Positions 16,731 through 25,304 of a DNA stretch of 37,908 nucleotides are shown piece after piece. How positions within the stretch are numbered: the stretch's first letter is position 1; every line of letters starts with the position of its first letter. The notes beneath the pieces were generated by a model, which made no database searches, was not told the DNA's origin, and was given only the letters and a program-made list of their open reading frames with translations. Where the stretch lies: positions 1 through 37,908 of the forward strand of contig JAIOZA010000027.1 of the NCBI GenBank assembly GCA_021740825.1. The letters are read 5' to 3'. The DNA comes from Bacteroidia bacterium (lineage in GTDB: Bacteria; Bacteroidota; Bacteroidia; B-17B0; Aurantibacillaceae). Made by a program: the position numbers and the translations under genes.

Positions 16731-17714
16731 GTGCAAGCATATTCGGCCTTATTAAAAATTTTAAATCAAGCAATTGAGCAAGAACAAGTCTTGCTTAAAA
16801 CTGCAATTCCTATAGAACTGTATGAGCCAATGAATTATATTATTGGCTTGGGAGGAAAACGAGTTAGACCATTACTAACATTAATTGGTTGTGATTTATT
16901 TGAAGCAAATCCTAATGATGCCATCAATGCAGCATTATCAGTAGAATTATTTCATAATTTCTCATTAATTCATGATGATATATTAGATAATGCGCCATTA
17001 AGAAGAGGAAACACTACTGTTCACGAAAAATGGAATCACAACATTGCTTTATTAAGTGGTGATGGTATGATGGTAAAAGGCTTTGAAGTACTTTCTAAAT
17101 CTAATGAAAAACAAATTCCTGAATTGTTACGTTTGTTTTCAAAAACCGGACTACAAGTTTGTGAAGGCCAACAGATGGATATGAATTTTGAAATACAAGA
17201 AAAAGTTAGCGTTCATGATTACATCGATATGATTACTTTTAAAACGGCCGTTTTATTGGGATGTAGTTTGCAAATGGGCGCTATTTGTGCAAATGCCTCC
17301 TTAAAAAACCAACAACATCTCTACGAATTTGGTATGCATGTGGGTATTGCCTTTCAAATATTGGATGATATTTTAGATGTGTATGCTGATGATGAAAAAT
17401 TTGGCAAACAAGTTGGCGGCGACATCATATCCAATAAAAAAACATTTATGCTGTTGGATGCTTTTGAATTAGCAGATGAAAATCAAACTAAGGAACTAAA
17501 TCATTTACTATACAGCAATATAATTTCTAATGATGATAAAGTAAAGCAAGTAACCGCACTTTATGATTTATTAGGTGTTAAAGAATTAGCCTTAAAAGAA
17601 GCGAATAAACACACCGATATTGCTTTAAAACATTTAGACGAATTAGATGCTAATCAGTCTAAAAAAAATAATCTAAAAGAATTCGCCTTGCATTTATTAA
17701 ATCGCGAAATGTAA
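16731..17714 (+). CDS. Polyprenyl (isoprenyl) diphosphate synthase
   Basis: This 327-residue all-helical trans-prenyltransferase condenses IPP units onto an allylic diphosphate. Family signatures are GGKRVRP (41-47), the first Asp-rich motif DDILD (82-86) followed by RRG, and the second motif FQILDDILDVYAD with DDILD at 212-216. Phe77, five residues before the first Asp motif, is a bulky residue at the chain-length floor. From the known rule for this family that favours a shorter product (C15-C20) over a long quinone tail, but this is inference. The start is GTG, 24 bp after the right end of repeat copy 3. It could supply precursors for menaquinone or carotenoids. Confidence 0.9.
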   Translation: MQAYSALLKILNQAIEQEQVLLKTAIPIELYEPMNYIIGLGGKRVRPLLTLIGCDLFEANPNDAINAALSVELFHNFSLIHDDILDNAPLRRGNTTVHEKWNHNIALLSGDGMMVKGFEVLSKSNEKQIPELLRLFSKTGLQVCEGQQMDMNFEIQEKVSVHDYIDMITFKTAVLLGCSLQMGAICANASLKNQQHLYEFGMHVGIAFQILDDILDVYADDEKFGKQVGGDIISNKKTFMLLDAFELADENQTKELNHLLYSNIISNDDKVKQVTALYDLLGVKELALKEANKHTDIALKHLDELDANQSKKNNLKEFALHLLNREM

Positions 17715-17734
17715 CCTATTTATATCTCACACAA

Positions 17735-18361
17735 TCAGGTTGTAATTTTCTTGCTTCTGACGTATGTTAATGCCACCGGGATTGTTGTAATCACTATTAA
17801 TCCGATAACAATATACCCAATGTAGTTTTCTATTTGTGGAAATTGTTTTCCTAGAAAATAAGCCGTACTGGCAATACTACCAATCCAACCAATAGCACCA
17901 ACCACATTATAAACCATAAAAATTTTAAAATCAATTTTAATTACGCCTGCTAAAATTGGAGCAAAAGTTCTGATAATTGGTAAAAATCTTCCTAATACTA
18001 ATGCTTTACCACCATGCTTATCATAAAAAGCTTTAGTAGTAATGAGGTGCTTTTTTTTAAATAATAAACTATCCTCTTTGGCATAAAGTTTTTCGCCCAC
18101 TTTTTTTCCAAACCAATAACCAAAAATATTACCAATAATGGCGGCTAACATTAACAAAATAAGTAATTCTGTAAGTGAGGTGTTTAGCAAATCCGGTTTA
18201 GTTGCACATAATAATCCTGAAATAAAAATTAAAGAATCGCCAGGTAAAAAGAACCCAACTAATAATCCTGTTTCTGCAAATACGACAAATAACAATAACC
18301 ACAATCCACCATAATGAATAATACTTTGAGGATCGGTTAATTGTTTAAGGAAATCGAGCAT
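17735..18361 (-). CDS. DedA/SNARE-associated family membrane protein
   Basis: From its ATG this is a 208-residue DedA-family integral membrane protein. The family is linked to membrane homeostasis and includes undecaprenyl-phosphate and phospholipid flippases. Signatures seen are FAETGLLVGFFLPGDSLIF, the GNIFGYWFGKKVGEKLY segment, and GRFLPIIRTFAPILAGV with its conserved Arg and Pro. I chose ATG 18361 over the TTG two codons upstream because that TTG lies within a perfect -7 promoter box (TACATTTG) and the family N-terminus fits either choice. It is convergent with the prenyl synthase, 20 bp apart. Substrate is not determinable here. Confidence 0.9.
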   Translation of the reverse strand: MLDFLKQLTDPQSIIHYGGLWLLLFVVFAETGLLVGFFLPGDSLIFISGLLCATKPDLLNTSLTELLILLMLAAIIGNIFGYWFGKKVGEKLYAKEDSLLFKKKHLITTKAFYDKHGGKALVLGRFLPIIRTFAPILAGVIKIDFKIFMVYNVVGAIGWIGSIASTAYFLGKQFPQIENYIGYIVIGLIVITTIPVALTYVRSKKITT

Positions 18362-18364
18362 GGA

Positions 18365-18372
18365 CAAATGTA
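18365..18372 (-). promoter_or_regulatory. TACATTTG -7 box abutting dedA start
   Basis: On the minus strand TACATTTG matches TAnnTTTG exactly and is separated from the dedA ATG by only 3 bp. If it is used, transcription would begin at or next to the start codon, giving a leaderless mRNA. No TTG at -33 was found. Just upstream (about 18382-18397) ACCATAGAGTCACAGAG resembles one end of a degenerate dispersed repeat. Confidence 0.35.
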
Positions 18373-18426
18373 AAATAAATTCACCATAGAGTCACAGAGA
18401 AAATAAGAGTTAAAGATTTATTAATT

Positions 18427-18464
18427 TTCATGCTGATACCGATAGCTATCGGTATCAGCATGAA
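18427..18464. repeat. 38-bp perfect palindrome
   Basis: The arm TTCATGCTGATACCGATAG is followed immediately by its exact reverse complement, centred between 18445 and 18446 with no spacer. It lies 9 bp after the stop of the ABC ATPase gene and 66 bp before the dedA start. Neither side carries a T-run, so it is not a typical intrinsic terminator, although the RNA would fold strongly and could block 3' exonucleases. The CCGATAGCTATCGG core looks like a dispersed palindrome family; only one copy is in this window. Confidence 0.7.
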
Positions 18465-18472
18465 TAAAAACA

Positions 18473-20281
18473 TTAAATCAAAATATCTGCCGAGCGTTTT
18501 TTTGCAACACTAGCTTCAATATCAGACAATGTTCCTTTTGGAATAGAGCTTATTAAATTTTTAGTGTAATCTGTTTTAGGATTTAAATAAATGTCATCAG
18601 CATCACCCATCTCTTCAATTTTACCTTTATTCATTACCACCATTCTATCGCTCATGAACTTAACAACCGACAAATCGTGCGAAATAAATATATATGTAAA
18701 CTTAAATTCGCGCTTTAAATCATTTAATAAATTTAATACCTGTGCTTGCACGGACACATCTAATGCACTTACACTTTCATCACAAATTATAAATTTAGGA
18801 TTTAAGGATAAGGCTCTAGCAATACATACTCTTTGTCGCTGACCACCACTAAACTCATGAGGGTAACGACCAAATTGTTTTTCTGTTAAACCAACTTTCT
18901 TTAAAAGTTCGTAAACTTTTTCTTTACGTTGGTTATTATTTGATAAAATATGATGCACTTGCATTGGTTCCATAAGTGCTTCTCCAATAGTAATACGAGG
19001 ATTTAAAGAAGAGTAAGGATCTTGAAAAATAATTTGCATATCCTTTCGCATTTGCCTCATATCCTCTGACTTTACTTGCAATAAATCTTTTTGTTCAAAA
19101 AATATTTTCCCTGAAGTTGGTTCATTTAGCCTTAAAATTGTGCGGCCTAAAGTTGTTTTTCCACAGCCACTCTCTCCAACCAAACCAAGCGTTTCTCCTT
19201 CGTAAACATCAAAGCTTACGTCATCCACCGCTTTTATGTAATCAATTGTTTTTCCAAAAAACGTTTTATTTTTCGGAAAATAGGTTTTAATATTTTGTAT
19301 TTCTAAAATTTTAGCGCGACTATATAATTCCTTATGCTCGCTAACTCTCTGCTCCTTTGTAATGATAACACTATTTATTGCTTCGCTAACAGAATTTGAA
19401 ATTTCTATCATATTACCGTCTGTATCCGTTTTCATAAAATCAGCAGAAACAGGCAAACGCATAATACGTTTATCTAAAGGAGGGCGACATGCTAATAAAC
19501 TTTTAGTATAAGGATGTTTTGGATTACTGAATATTTCCAATACGGGTCCTTGTTCCACCACCTTACCTTTATACATTACCATCACTTTATCAGCCAACTC
19601 AGCAATAACGCCTAAATCATGGGTAATAAACATGATTCCCATATCAGACTGGCGTTGTAATTTCAACATCAAATCTAATATCGTTTTTTGTACGGTAACA
19701 TCTAATGCTGTAGTTGGTTCATCGGCAATTAACACGCGAGGATTGCAACTCATTGCCATTGCAATCATGACTCTTTGTTTTTGACCACCAGAAATTTGAT
19801 GTGGATACACATTAAAAATTCTTTCAGGATCGGGTAATTGCACTTGCTCAAATAGTTGCAAGGTTTTTTGTTTTGCCTCTTTTTTTGAGATTTTTTGATG
19901 TAAGATAATCACTTCCATCACCTGATCGCCACAAGTATAAACAGGATTTAAACTTGTCATCGGCTCCTGAAAAATCATTGCAACCTCATTTCCACGAAAC
20001 GACCGCATTTCTTCATTTGGTAAACTTCTGAAATTTACAACACCATTATTTTTTGAATGGTATAAAATTTCTCCTCCACTAACAAACCCTGGTGGATTTG
20101 GAATCAATTGCATGATAGAAAGAGAAGTAACAGATTTGCCAGAGCCACTTTCGCCCACAATGCCAATTGTTTCGCCTTTATGAAGTGTAAAAGAAACATC
20201 ATTCACCGCTTTAACAAATTCGTTATCTGATTTGAATTCAGTTACTAAATTTTTAACTTCTAAGAGTACTTCTTTTTGCAT
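18473..20281 (-). CDS. Fused oligopeptide/dipeptide ABC transporter ATPase (OppD-OppF type)
   Basis: This 602-residue cytoplasmic protein contains two complete nucleotide-binding domains of the peptide/nickel uptake family in one chain. The first has Walker A GESGSGKS (43-50), ISGGQKQRV and LIADEPTTALDVT. The OppD-type zone with YTKSLLACRPPLDKR follows. The second has GESGCGKT (about 366-373), FSGGQRQRV and IICDESVSALDVS. The order corresponds to OppD/DppD followed by OppF/DppF. Such fusions (YejF/GsiA type) power import of peptides or glutathione through two permeases and a binding protein. None of those partners is adjacent, so the permeases must be encoded elsewhere. Confidence 0.93.
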   Translation of the reverse strand: MQKEVLLEVKNLVTEFKSDNEFVKAVNDVSFTLHKGETIGIVGESGSGKSVTSLSIMQLIPNPPGFVSGGEILYHSKNNGVVNFRSLPNEEMRSFRGNEVAMIFQEPMTSLNPVYTCGDQVMEVIILHQKISKKEAKQKTLQLFEQVQLPDPERIFNVYPHQISGGQKQRVMIAMAMSCNPRVLIADEPTTALDVTVQKTILDLMLKLQRQSDMGIMFITHDLGVIAELADKVMVMYKGKVVEQGPVLEIFSNPKHPYTKSLLACRPPLDKRIMRLPVSADFMKTDTDGNMIEISNSVSEAINSVIITKEQRVSEHKELYSRAKILEIQNIKTYFPKNKTFFGKTIDYIKAVDDVSFDVYEGETLGLVGESGCGKTTLGRTILRLNEPTSGKIFFEQKDLLQVKSEDMRQMRKDMQIIFQDPYSSLNPRITIGEALMEPMQVHHILSNNNQRKEKVYELLKKVGLTEKQFGRYPHEFSGGQRQRVCIARALSLNPKFIICDESVSALDVSVQAQVLNLLNDLKREFKFTYIFISHDLSVVKFMSDRMVVMNKGKIEEMGDADDIYLNPKTDYTKNLISSIPKGTLSDIEASVAKKRSADILI

Positions 20282-20354
20282 AATATGTAATTACGAATAT
20301 AGAAAATTTGACTGCAAAACAACAGATATTAAATTTCAAATAAAATCAAACTCC

Positions 20355-21698
20355 TTATCCTTTATAAAACAACCATTTCCCTAGTTCTTTCCAACTTGTT
20401 TTTTTACCATACATTAAAATTCCTGTGCGGTAAATTTTTCCTGCTATCCAAGTAAAAAATAGAAAGCCCACAATTAAACAAACCATCGATAAAGCTAATT
20501 CCCAACCTGGCACATCAAAAGGTAAACGTACCATCATTACAATAGGAGAAGTTAGCGGAAAGATGGAGAAAAACTGCGCCATCGAACTATCTGGATCTGT
20601 TACTACACTTTGTGCAATTATAAAACTTGCAATTAATGGTATTGTAACTGGTAAAATAAATTGTTGTGTATCTGCTTCGCTGTCGACGGCAGAACCAACA
20701 GCTGCAAATAAGGCTGCATACAATAAATAACCCACTAAAAAGTAAAATGCAAAACACACTAAAATTTTGGTGATATTAATATTATTGAAATTATTAAATA
20801 AATCAATCACTTCATTTGGAGAATTAATTTTTTCCATCTTGTCAACGCCTGCCGTTAAATCATCCTTCATCACTTTTTCTATTTGTGAATTATGTTTCAT
20901 CGTATCAGCAATTTGATCTTTAAATAAATAAGTATTAACTGCGGTACTTATAATTAAAGTCAACACAATCCACAAAATAAATTGTGTTAAACCTACTAAT
21001 GCCACACCAATAATTTTACCCAACATGAGCTGAAATGGTTTTACAGATGACACAATAACCTCCACAATACGATTGGTTTTTTCTTCAATAACACCGCGCA
21101 TTACCTGCGAGCCATATAAAAATATCATAAAATAAATAGCAATGGCGCAGCCAAAACCAATAGCCATATTTATTTCTGTATTGGTTTTTTCATCTTTTCC
21201 TTCTTCGGTTACTTTAAGCGTTAAAATTTCAACCGGACGGCGTGCCTTATCAATTTTATTTAAATCAATACTATCGCCTTGCAAACGGTAATCAAACAAT
21301 ATATTTTCCATTGTATTGGTAATATATTGTTCCACATTTATGCCTGGTTGTTTTTTATAATACAAAACAGGCGTTGTTTTAGAGTCGTTTATTGCATCTC
21401 CCTTAATTTCCATAATTAAATCAAAGGGACCATCTTTTAATTTTGCCTTAGCAGTTTGTATAGATTCTGCACCATACGTAAATTTAATTTGCTTTGTGTT
21501 TGGCAATTTATCAATAAATAAACCGCTGTGATCTAAAACCAAAATTTGATGTTCAGTTTTATCGCGCATCGCCAACCAAACTGGAACAATCATTAAACCA
21601 GCCATTAGCAAAGGGCCTAAGATTGTCATTATTAAAAATGATTTTTTCTTAACTCGAGAAAAATATTCGCGTTGAATGATTAAAAATAATTTGTTCAT
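20355..21698 (-). CDS. ABC transporter permease, NatB-like (ABC-2 family)
   Basis: This 447-residue ABC-2 family permease has one N-terminal transmembrane helix (LIMTILGPLLMAGLMIVPVW), a ~150-residue extracytoplasmic domain, then five or six C-terminal helices from about residue 180. The segment MRGVIEEKTNRIVEVIVSSV is the cytoplasmic coupling motif typical of NatB/YhaP permeases. It starts 11 bp after the ATPase gene, forming an obvious two-gene transporter. Homologues export sodium or other small molecules; the substrate here is unknown. Confidence 0.88.
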   Translation of the reverse strand: MNKLFLIIQREYFSRVKKKSFLIMTILGPLLMAGLMIVPVWLAMRDKTEHQILVLDHSGLFIDKLPNTKQIKFTYGAESIQTAKAKLKDGPFDLIMEIKGDAINDSKTTPVLYYKKQPGINVEQYITNTMENILFDYRLQGDSIDLNKIDKARRPVEILTLKVTEEGKDEKTNTEINMAIGFGCAIAIYFMIFLYGSQVMRGVIEEKTNRIVEVIVSSVKPFQLMLGKIIGVALVGLTQFILWIVLTLIISTAVNTYLFKDQIADTMKHNSQIEKVMKDDLTAGVDKMEKINSPNEVIDLFNNFNNINITKILVCFAFYFLVGYLLYAALFAAVGSAVDSEADTQQFILPVTIPLIASFIIAQSVVTDPDSSMAQFFSIFPLTSPIVMMVRLPFDVPGWELALSMVCLIVGFLFFTWIAGKIYRTGILMYGKKTSWKELGKWLFYKG

Positions 21699-21709
21699 TG
21701 TATAAAATT

Positions 21710-22660
21710 TTATTCAGTGAAGGAACTTTGTGTATTGACAGTTGTTTTATTTTCTACTACAGAAATAAAAATATCATTCATGGAAGGAACAATTTCCTGA
21801 AAGGATAATATTTCCGCATGATTTAAAACAGCTTGCAATAAATCATTAGGTTTATTTTGACGTAACATTTTCACGGTAACACTATGTACATCATCGTCTG
21901 ATTTTTTATCCAACAATTCAGCGCCAGCCCATAAAGCATTAATAAAACCAACTAAGTTTCCTCTGAAAGTTATATGAAACGTATTGCTTTTATAATTTTT
22001 ACGAATTTCTTTAACGGAGCCATCCAATAGTTTTTCTGCTTTATTTATTAGGGCAATGTTATCGCACAATTCTTCAACACTACCCATATTGTGCGTAGAG
22101 AAAATAATGGTCGCGCCTTTATCTCTCAGTTCTAAAATTTCACTTTTAATAAGTTGAGCATTAATTGGGTCGAAGCCACTAAATGGTTCATCTAAGATTA
22201 ATAATTTAGGTTCGTGCAAAACAGTTACAATAAATTGAATTTTTTGTTGCATTCCCTTACTTAGCTCTTCAATTTTTTTATCCCACCAATTTTCTATTTC
22301 AAATTTTTTAAACCAGTGTTGTAATTTTGCTTTAGCGTCAGATTTTTTTAAACCTTTTAATTGAGCTAAGTACATAACTTGCTCACCAACCGACATTTTT
22401 TTATACAAACCTCGTTCCTCAGGCAAATAACCAATATAATCAACATGTTTCGGCGATAAACGTTCACCATTAAATAAGACTTCTCCGCTATCAGGCCCTG
22501 TAATTTGATTAATGATTCTAATTAAAGATGTTTTGCCGGCACCATTTGGTCCTAATAGGCCAAATATTTTTTGAGGTTCAACTACTAAACTAACATCTTT
22601 TAAAGCAACATGATTTGCATAATGCTTATGTATATTTTTTACTTCTAAAATTGGTTTCAT
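21710..22660 (-). CDS. ABC transporter ATP-binding protein, NatA-like
   Basis: This 316-residue ABC ATPase has Walker A GPNGAGKT (37-44), Q-loop region YLPEERGLYKKMSV, signature LSKGMQQK and Walker B LLILDEPFSGFDP, with the switch His in IIFSTHNMG. A DUF4162-type C-terminal domain (~210-300) follows, as in NatA and YhaQ. It drives the ABC-2 permease encoded immediately downstream. A 117-bp gap separates it from the DUF3050 gene upstream on the same strand, so it may have its own promoter; I see no clear -33/-7 pair there. Confidence 0.9.
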   Translation of the reverse strand: MKPILEVKNIHKHYANHVALKDVSLVVEPQKIFGLLGPNGAGKTSLIRIINQITGPDSGEVLFNGERLSPKHVDYIGYLPEERGLYKKMSVGEQVMYLAQLKGLKKSDAKAKLQHWFKKFEIENWWDKKIEELSKGMQQKIQFIVTVLHEPKLLILDEPFSGFDPINAQLIKSEILELRDKGATIIFSTHNMGSVEELCDNIALINKAEKLLDGSVKEIRKNYKSNTFHITFRGNLVGFINALWAGAELLDKKSDDDVHSVTVKMLRQNKPNDLLQAVLNHAEILSFQEIVPSMNDIFISVVENKTTVNTQSSFTE

Positions 22661-22777
22661 ACTACAATTTGATAAGCGAATTTAATTATTAAGATTTAAT
22701 AAATTGGACAAATACGATGAGTGGTAAAACAAATTTAGATGTTGCTTTAAATTATTATAAATCATAATCATTAAAAG

Positions 22778-23560
22778 TTAAACTGCTTTTTTTAAGGCAA
22801 TTTCTTTATATACACCATCCCATAAAGCTTTTCTTTTTTTAAGAGATTCGATACTTGCTAATTCAACTTCATGCCAAAACGCATCATTTGTTCCACATAA
22901 ATTTGAGGTCATTTGTAATGCTAAATGACTATGATGATCGCCATCCACCTCAATATGTCTTTCGAGATAATATTTAAAAATAGAAATGCTATCAGGGAAT
23001 TTTTTATGAATATCGTTGATGATAGAAATAAACATTCCCGGAATTAAATCTTCTCGTCCAAACGTAAAAATAGCAGATTGTAAGTAGTCTTTATTACTTT
23101 CAATAATATTAAAAGTAAAATTCACAAAATCTTTTGCTTCGCTTGGCGTTTCGGAAGATTGATAAGCCTCATCAAAATTGCCTGAAAGTTTTAAAGCCTC
23201 AATAAATTTTTGAATAGGAACAGTATTTGCATCACATTGATGCATTGCATCTAAATACAATTCAAAGTGACTTTTTCGGTTTCCAAATAAATCAACATCC
23301 GATTCTTCTCCAACAACTATTTCATTTATTAAAAATCTGGTATCCGCTGAACCTTTTGGAAACCATGGAATAGAAGTGCAGGTTAAATTATTTTGCAGTG
23401 CTTTTAATAACGACATAAAATCCCACACAGCATACACATGATATTTCATGAAAATTCTTAAATCATCTAAATCATTAATCACAGAATACACTTTGTGATT
23501 CATAATTTCTTGCCTTAACGGTTCGATGTTTTTTCTAATTTTTTCTATCTGTTCATTCAT
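22778..23560 (-). CDS. DUF3050 family protein (heme-oxygenase-like fold)
   Basis: This 260-residue soluble protein matches DUF3050, with MKYHVYAVWDFMSLLKALQ at 38-56 and CTSIPWFPKG at 61-70. The ERHIEVDGDHHSH segment is near 200-212. His41, the acidic clusters around 80-86, Glu170/Asp171, Glu200 and His202/209/210/212 are spaced as expected for a metal-binding all-helical heme-oxygenase-like bundle. Oxygenase activity is inference from the fold, and no substrate is known. It follows rlmI by 15 bp on the same strand, suggesting co-transcription, although the pairing has no obvious metabolic logic. Confidence 0.8.
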   Translation of the reverse strand: MNEQIEKIRKNIEPLRQEIMNHKVYSVINDLDDLRIFMKYHVYAVWDFMSLLKALQNNLTCTSIPWFPKGSADTRFLINEIVVGEESDVDLFGNRKSHFELYLDAMHQCDANTVPIQKFIEALKLSGNFDEAYQSSETPSEAKDFVNFTFNIIESNKDYLQSAIFTFGREDLIPGMFISIINDIHKKFPDSISIFKYYLERHIEVDGDHHSHLALQMTSNLCGTNDAFWHEVELASIESLKKRKALWDGVYKEIALKKAV

Positions 23561-23575
23561 TTGCGTAATTTTTTA

Positions 23576-24760
23576 TTATTCAACATAAAATGCTAATCCT
23601 TTTAAATATTCTCCTTCCGGAAAATTAGGAGTAATGGTATGATCGGCAGGTTGCGACAAGGTATGTAACAATTTAATATGTCGCCTTGATTCAATTGCCG
23701 CCGCTGTAACTGTATTATAAAATAATTTTTTATCAATAACGCCTGAGCAAGAAAAAGTAAATAAAATCCCCCCTTTTTTTATTTTTGACAATGCCATTTG
23801 ATTTAAACGCTTATAGCCAATAACAGCGTTATGCGACACATCTCTACTTTTTGCAAAAGCCGGCGGATCTAAAATAATAATATCATAATCTTTTCCGTGG
23901 TCTTTTAAATAATCAAACGTATCAACTGCAAAACCTTCGTGGTTAGAAACATTATTTAAAATGGCGTTTTTATGACACATGTCAACTGCCTTTGCGCTCG
24001 AGTCAACTGAATGTACAATTGAACAACCATGTCTTGCAGCATACATAGAAAAACCTCCAGTGTACGAAAATGTATTTAAAACACTTTTATCTTTACTATA
24101 ATTACCTAACAAGGCTCTGTTTTCTCGTTGGTCGATAAAAAATCCTGTTTTTTGACCATTAATAAAATCAATGTAAAATTTAACACCATTTTCAATAACA
24201 ACTAATTCTTCATCACAAGCGCCATATAAAAACTCATTAGGTAAATTGGCGGCATAATCTTTTGGAAGTGTTTCGGAACTTTTATCGTACACACTTTTTA
24301 AATTAGCACCATATACATTTTTTAAAGCTTCTGTTATATCTACCCTACATTTATGCATTCCAATGCTATGAGCTTGAAAAACAACATGGCCATTATAATA
24401 ATCCATTATCAATCCAGGACAACCATCGCCCTCGCCAAATATTAAACGATACACGTTTGTATGAGGGTTATTTGCCAAATTTAAAAACTGACGATAATCG
24501 AAAGCTTTTTCAATTTTTTTAATCCAAAAATCAATATTAATTTGTTGTTTACTAAAGGAAATAATTCGACCGGTAATACTTCCTTTTTGGTATTGAGCCA
24601 TTCCTAAAAATTGTTGTTTTGCCGAATAAACCTCTACCACATCTCCATCAGAAATGCCAGTATCGGTTAGTTTTATAGCTCCCGAAAAAATCCAAGGATG
24701 AAAACGAAGAACAGGAAGTTCTTTACCATTATGTAAAGTTAATTTTGGATATTCTATCAT
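23576..24760 (-). CDS. rlmI: 23S rRNA (cytosine1962-C5)-methyltransferase RlmI-like
   Basis: This 394-residue class I methylase matches the RlmI length (396 in E. coli). An N-terminal PUA domain (LRFHPWIFSGAI, then ISDGDVVEVYSAKQQFLGMA) is followed by the RlmI linker with EGDGCPGLIMDYYNGHVV and the catalytic domain. In the latter, TGFFIDQRENR precedes SAM motif I (VLNTFSYTGGFSMYAARHG) and motif IV is DIIILDPPAFAKSR. The family methylates C1962 of 23S rRNA with SAM. Orthology to RlmI is likely, but the close RlmK/YccW relatives leave some doubt about the exact target. The ATG start has an exact TACATTTG box 4 bp upstream. Confidence 0.9.
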   Translation of the reverse strand: MIEYPKLTLHNGKELPVLRFHPWIFSGAIKLTDTGISDGDVVEVYSAKQQFLGMAQYQKGSITGRIISFSKQQINIDFWIKKIEKAFDYRQFLNLANNPHTNVYRLIFGEGDGCPGLIMDYYNGHVVFQAHSIGMHKCRVDITEALKNVYGANLKSVYDKSSETLPKDYAANLPNEFLYGACDEELVVIENGVKFYIDFINGQKTGFFIDQRENRALLGNYSKDKSVLNTFSYTGGFSMYAARHGCSIVHSVDSSAKAVDMCHKNAILNNVSNHEGFAVDTFDYLKDHGKDYDIIILDPPAFAKSRDVSHNAVIGYKRLNQMALSKIKKGGILFTFSCSGVIDKKLFYNTVTAAAIESRRHIKLLHTLSQPADHTITPNFPEGEYLKGLAFYVE

Positions 24761-24764
24761 ACCA

Positions 24765-24772
24765 CAAATGTA
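24765..24772 (-). promoter_or_regulatory. TACATTTG -7 box abutting rlmI start
   Basis: This is an exact TAnnTTTG match on the minus strand, 4 bp from the rlmI ATG. It is the same octamer and nearly the same spacing as at dedA. It would give a leaderless or near-leaderless transcript. No -33 TTG is visible. Confidence 0.35.
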
Positions 24773-24888
24773 TCGTTATTATTAGTTCTTTATAGTCGTT
24801 TAAAGCTATTTTTTAATTAATTTAGCAACAAATAAAGTTAAAGATTTAAGGTTAAAACTTATAACTATAACAATAATTAAAATTGATT

Positions 24889-24957
24889 ATGACAACATCT
24901 GAACCATTCATCTTTTTGTAGATAAATTTTATCTTATTATGATGAATGCAACAGATG
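24889..24957 (+). promoter_or_regulatory. gldC leader: duplicated start region and nested stem-loop
   Basis: At 24889 a mini-ORF reads MTTSEPFIFL then stop. Its first five codons are identical in sequence to those of gldC, which starts 86 bp later. The same stretch folds: CATCTG (24896-24901) pairs with CAGATG (24952-24957), CATTCATC (24905-24912) with GATGAATG (24941-24948), and an inner near-palindrome AGATAAATTTTATCT lies at 24920-24934. The fold ends 17 nt before the gldC ATG. This may be a translational control element or the remains of a local duplication. Confidence 0.45.
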
Positions 24958-24974
24958 ACAATTAAAAAACAACT

Positions 24975-25298
24975 ATGACAACATCTGAAATTAAATTAAA
25001 AATTACGGTTGACGAAAACCAATTACCACATAAAATCGAATGGGAAGCACCTGATGCTAAGGAAGGTAGTATTTGTAAAAGTATGATGCTTGCTTTATGG
25101 GACGAAAAAGAAAATAATACCATGCGTATTGACCTTTGGACTAAAGACATGAGCATAGATGAAATGAAGAAGTTTTTTCACCAAAACATCACCACATTAA
25201 CTGATACCTATTTGCGTGCCACAAACGATGAAGCTACGGTAAAAGAGCTGCGCGAATATATGAGTGGTTTAGGGAAACGAATGGGAGTTTTAGCGTAA
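24975..25298 (+). CDS. gldC: Gliding motility protein GldC
   Basis: This 107-residue cytosolic protein matches GldC. Diagnostic segments are TTSEIKLKITVDENQLPHKI, IEWEAPDAKEG, LALWDEKENNTMRIDLWTKD and DEMKKFFHQNITTLTDTYLRA. In Flavobacterium johnsoniae GldC improves but is not absolutely required for gliding. Relatives also occur in non-gliding Bacteroidota, so its presence alone does not prove motility. gldB, its usual partner gene, is not adjacent here. The next gene, an S41 peptidase, starts 6 bp after its stop, indicating an operon. Its leader is structured and contains a copy of its first codons. Confidence 0.93.
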   Translation: MTTSEIKLKITVDENQLPHKIEWEAPDAKEGSICKSMMLALWDEKENNTMRIDLWTKDMSIDEMKKFFHQNITTLTDTYLRATNDEATVKELREYMSGLGKRMGVLA

Positions 25299-25304
25299 GA
25301 TTAA

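Noticed and set aside
24889..24921. Ten-codon mini-ORF before gldC as a regulatory leader peptide
   Set aside because: It shows no codon run or stalling motif typical of attenuators; it is better explained as a local copy of the gldC start, reported as part of the leader structure instead.
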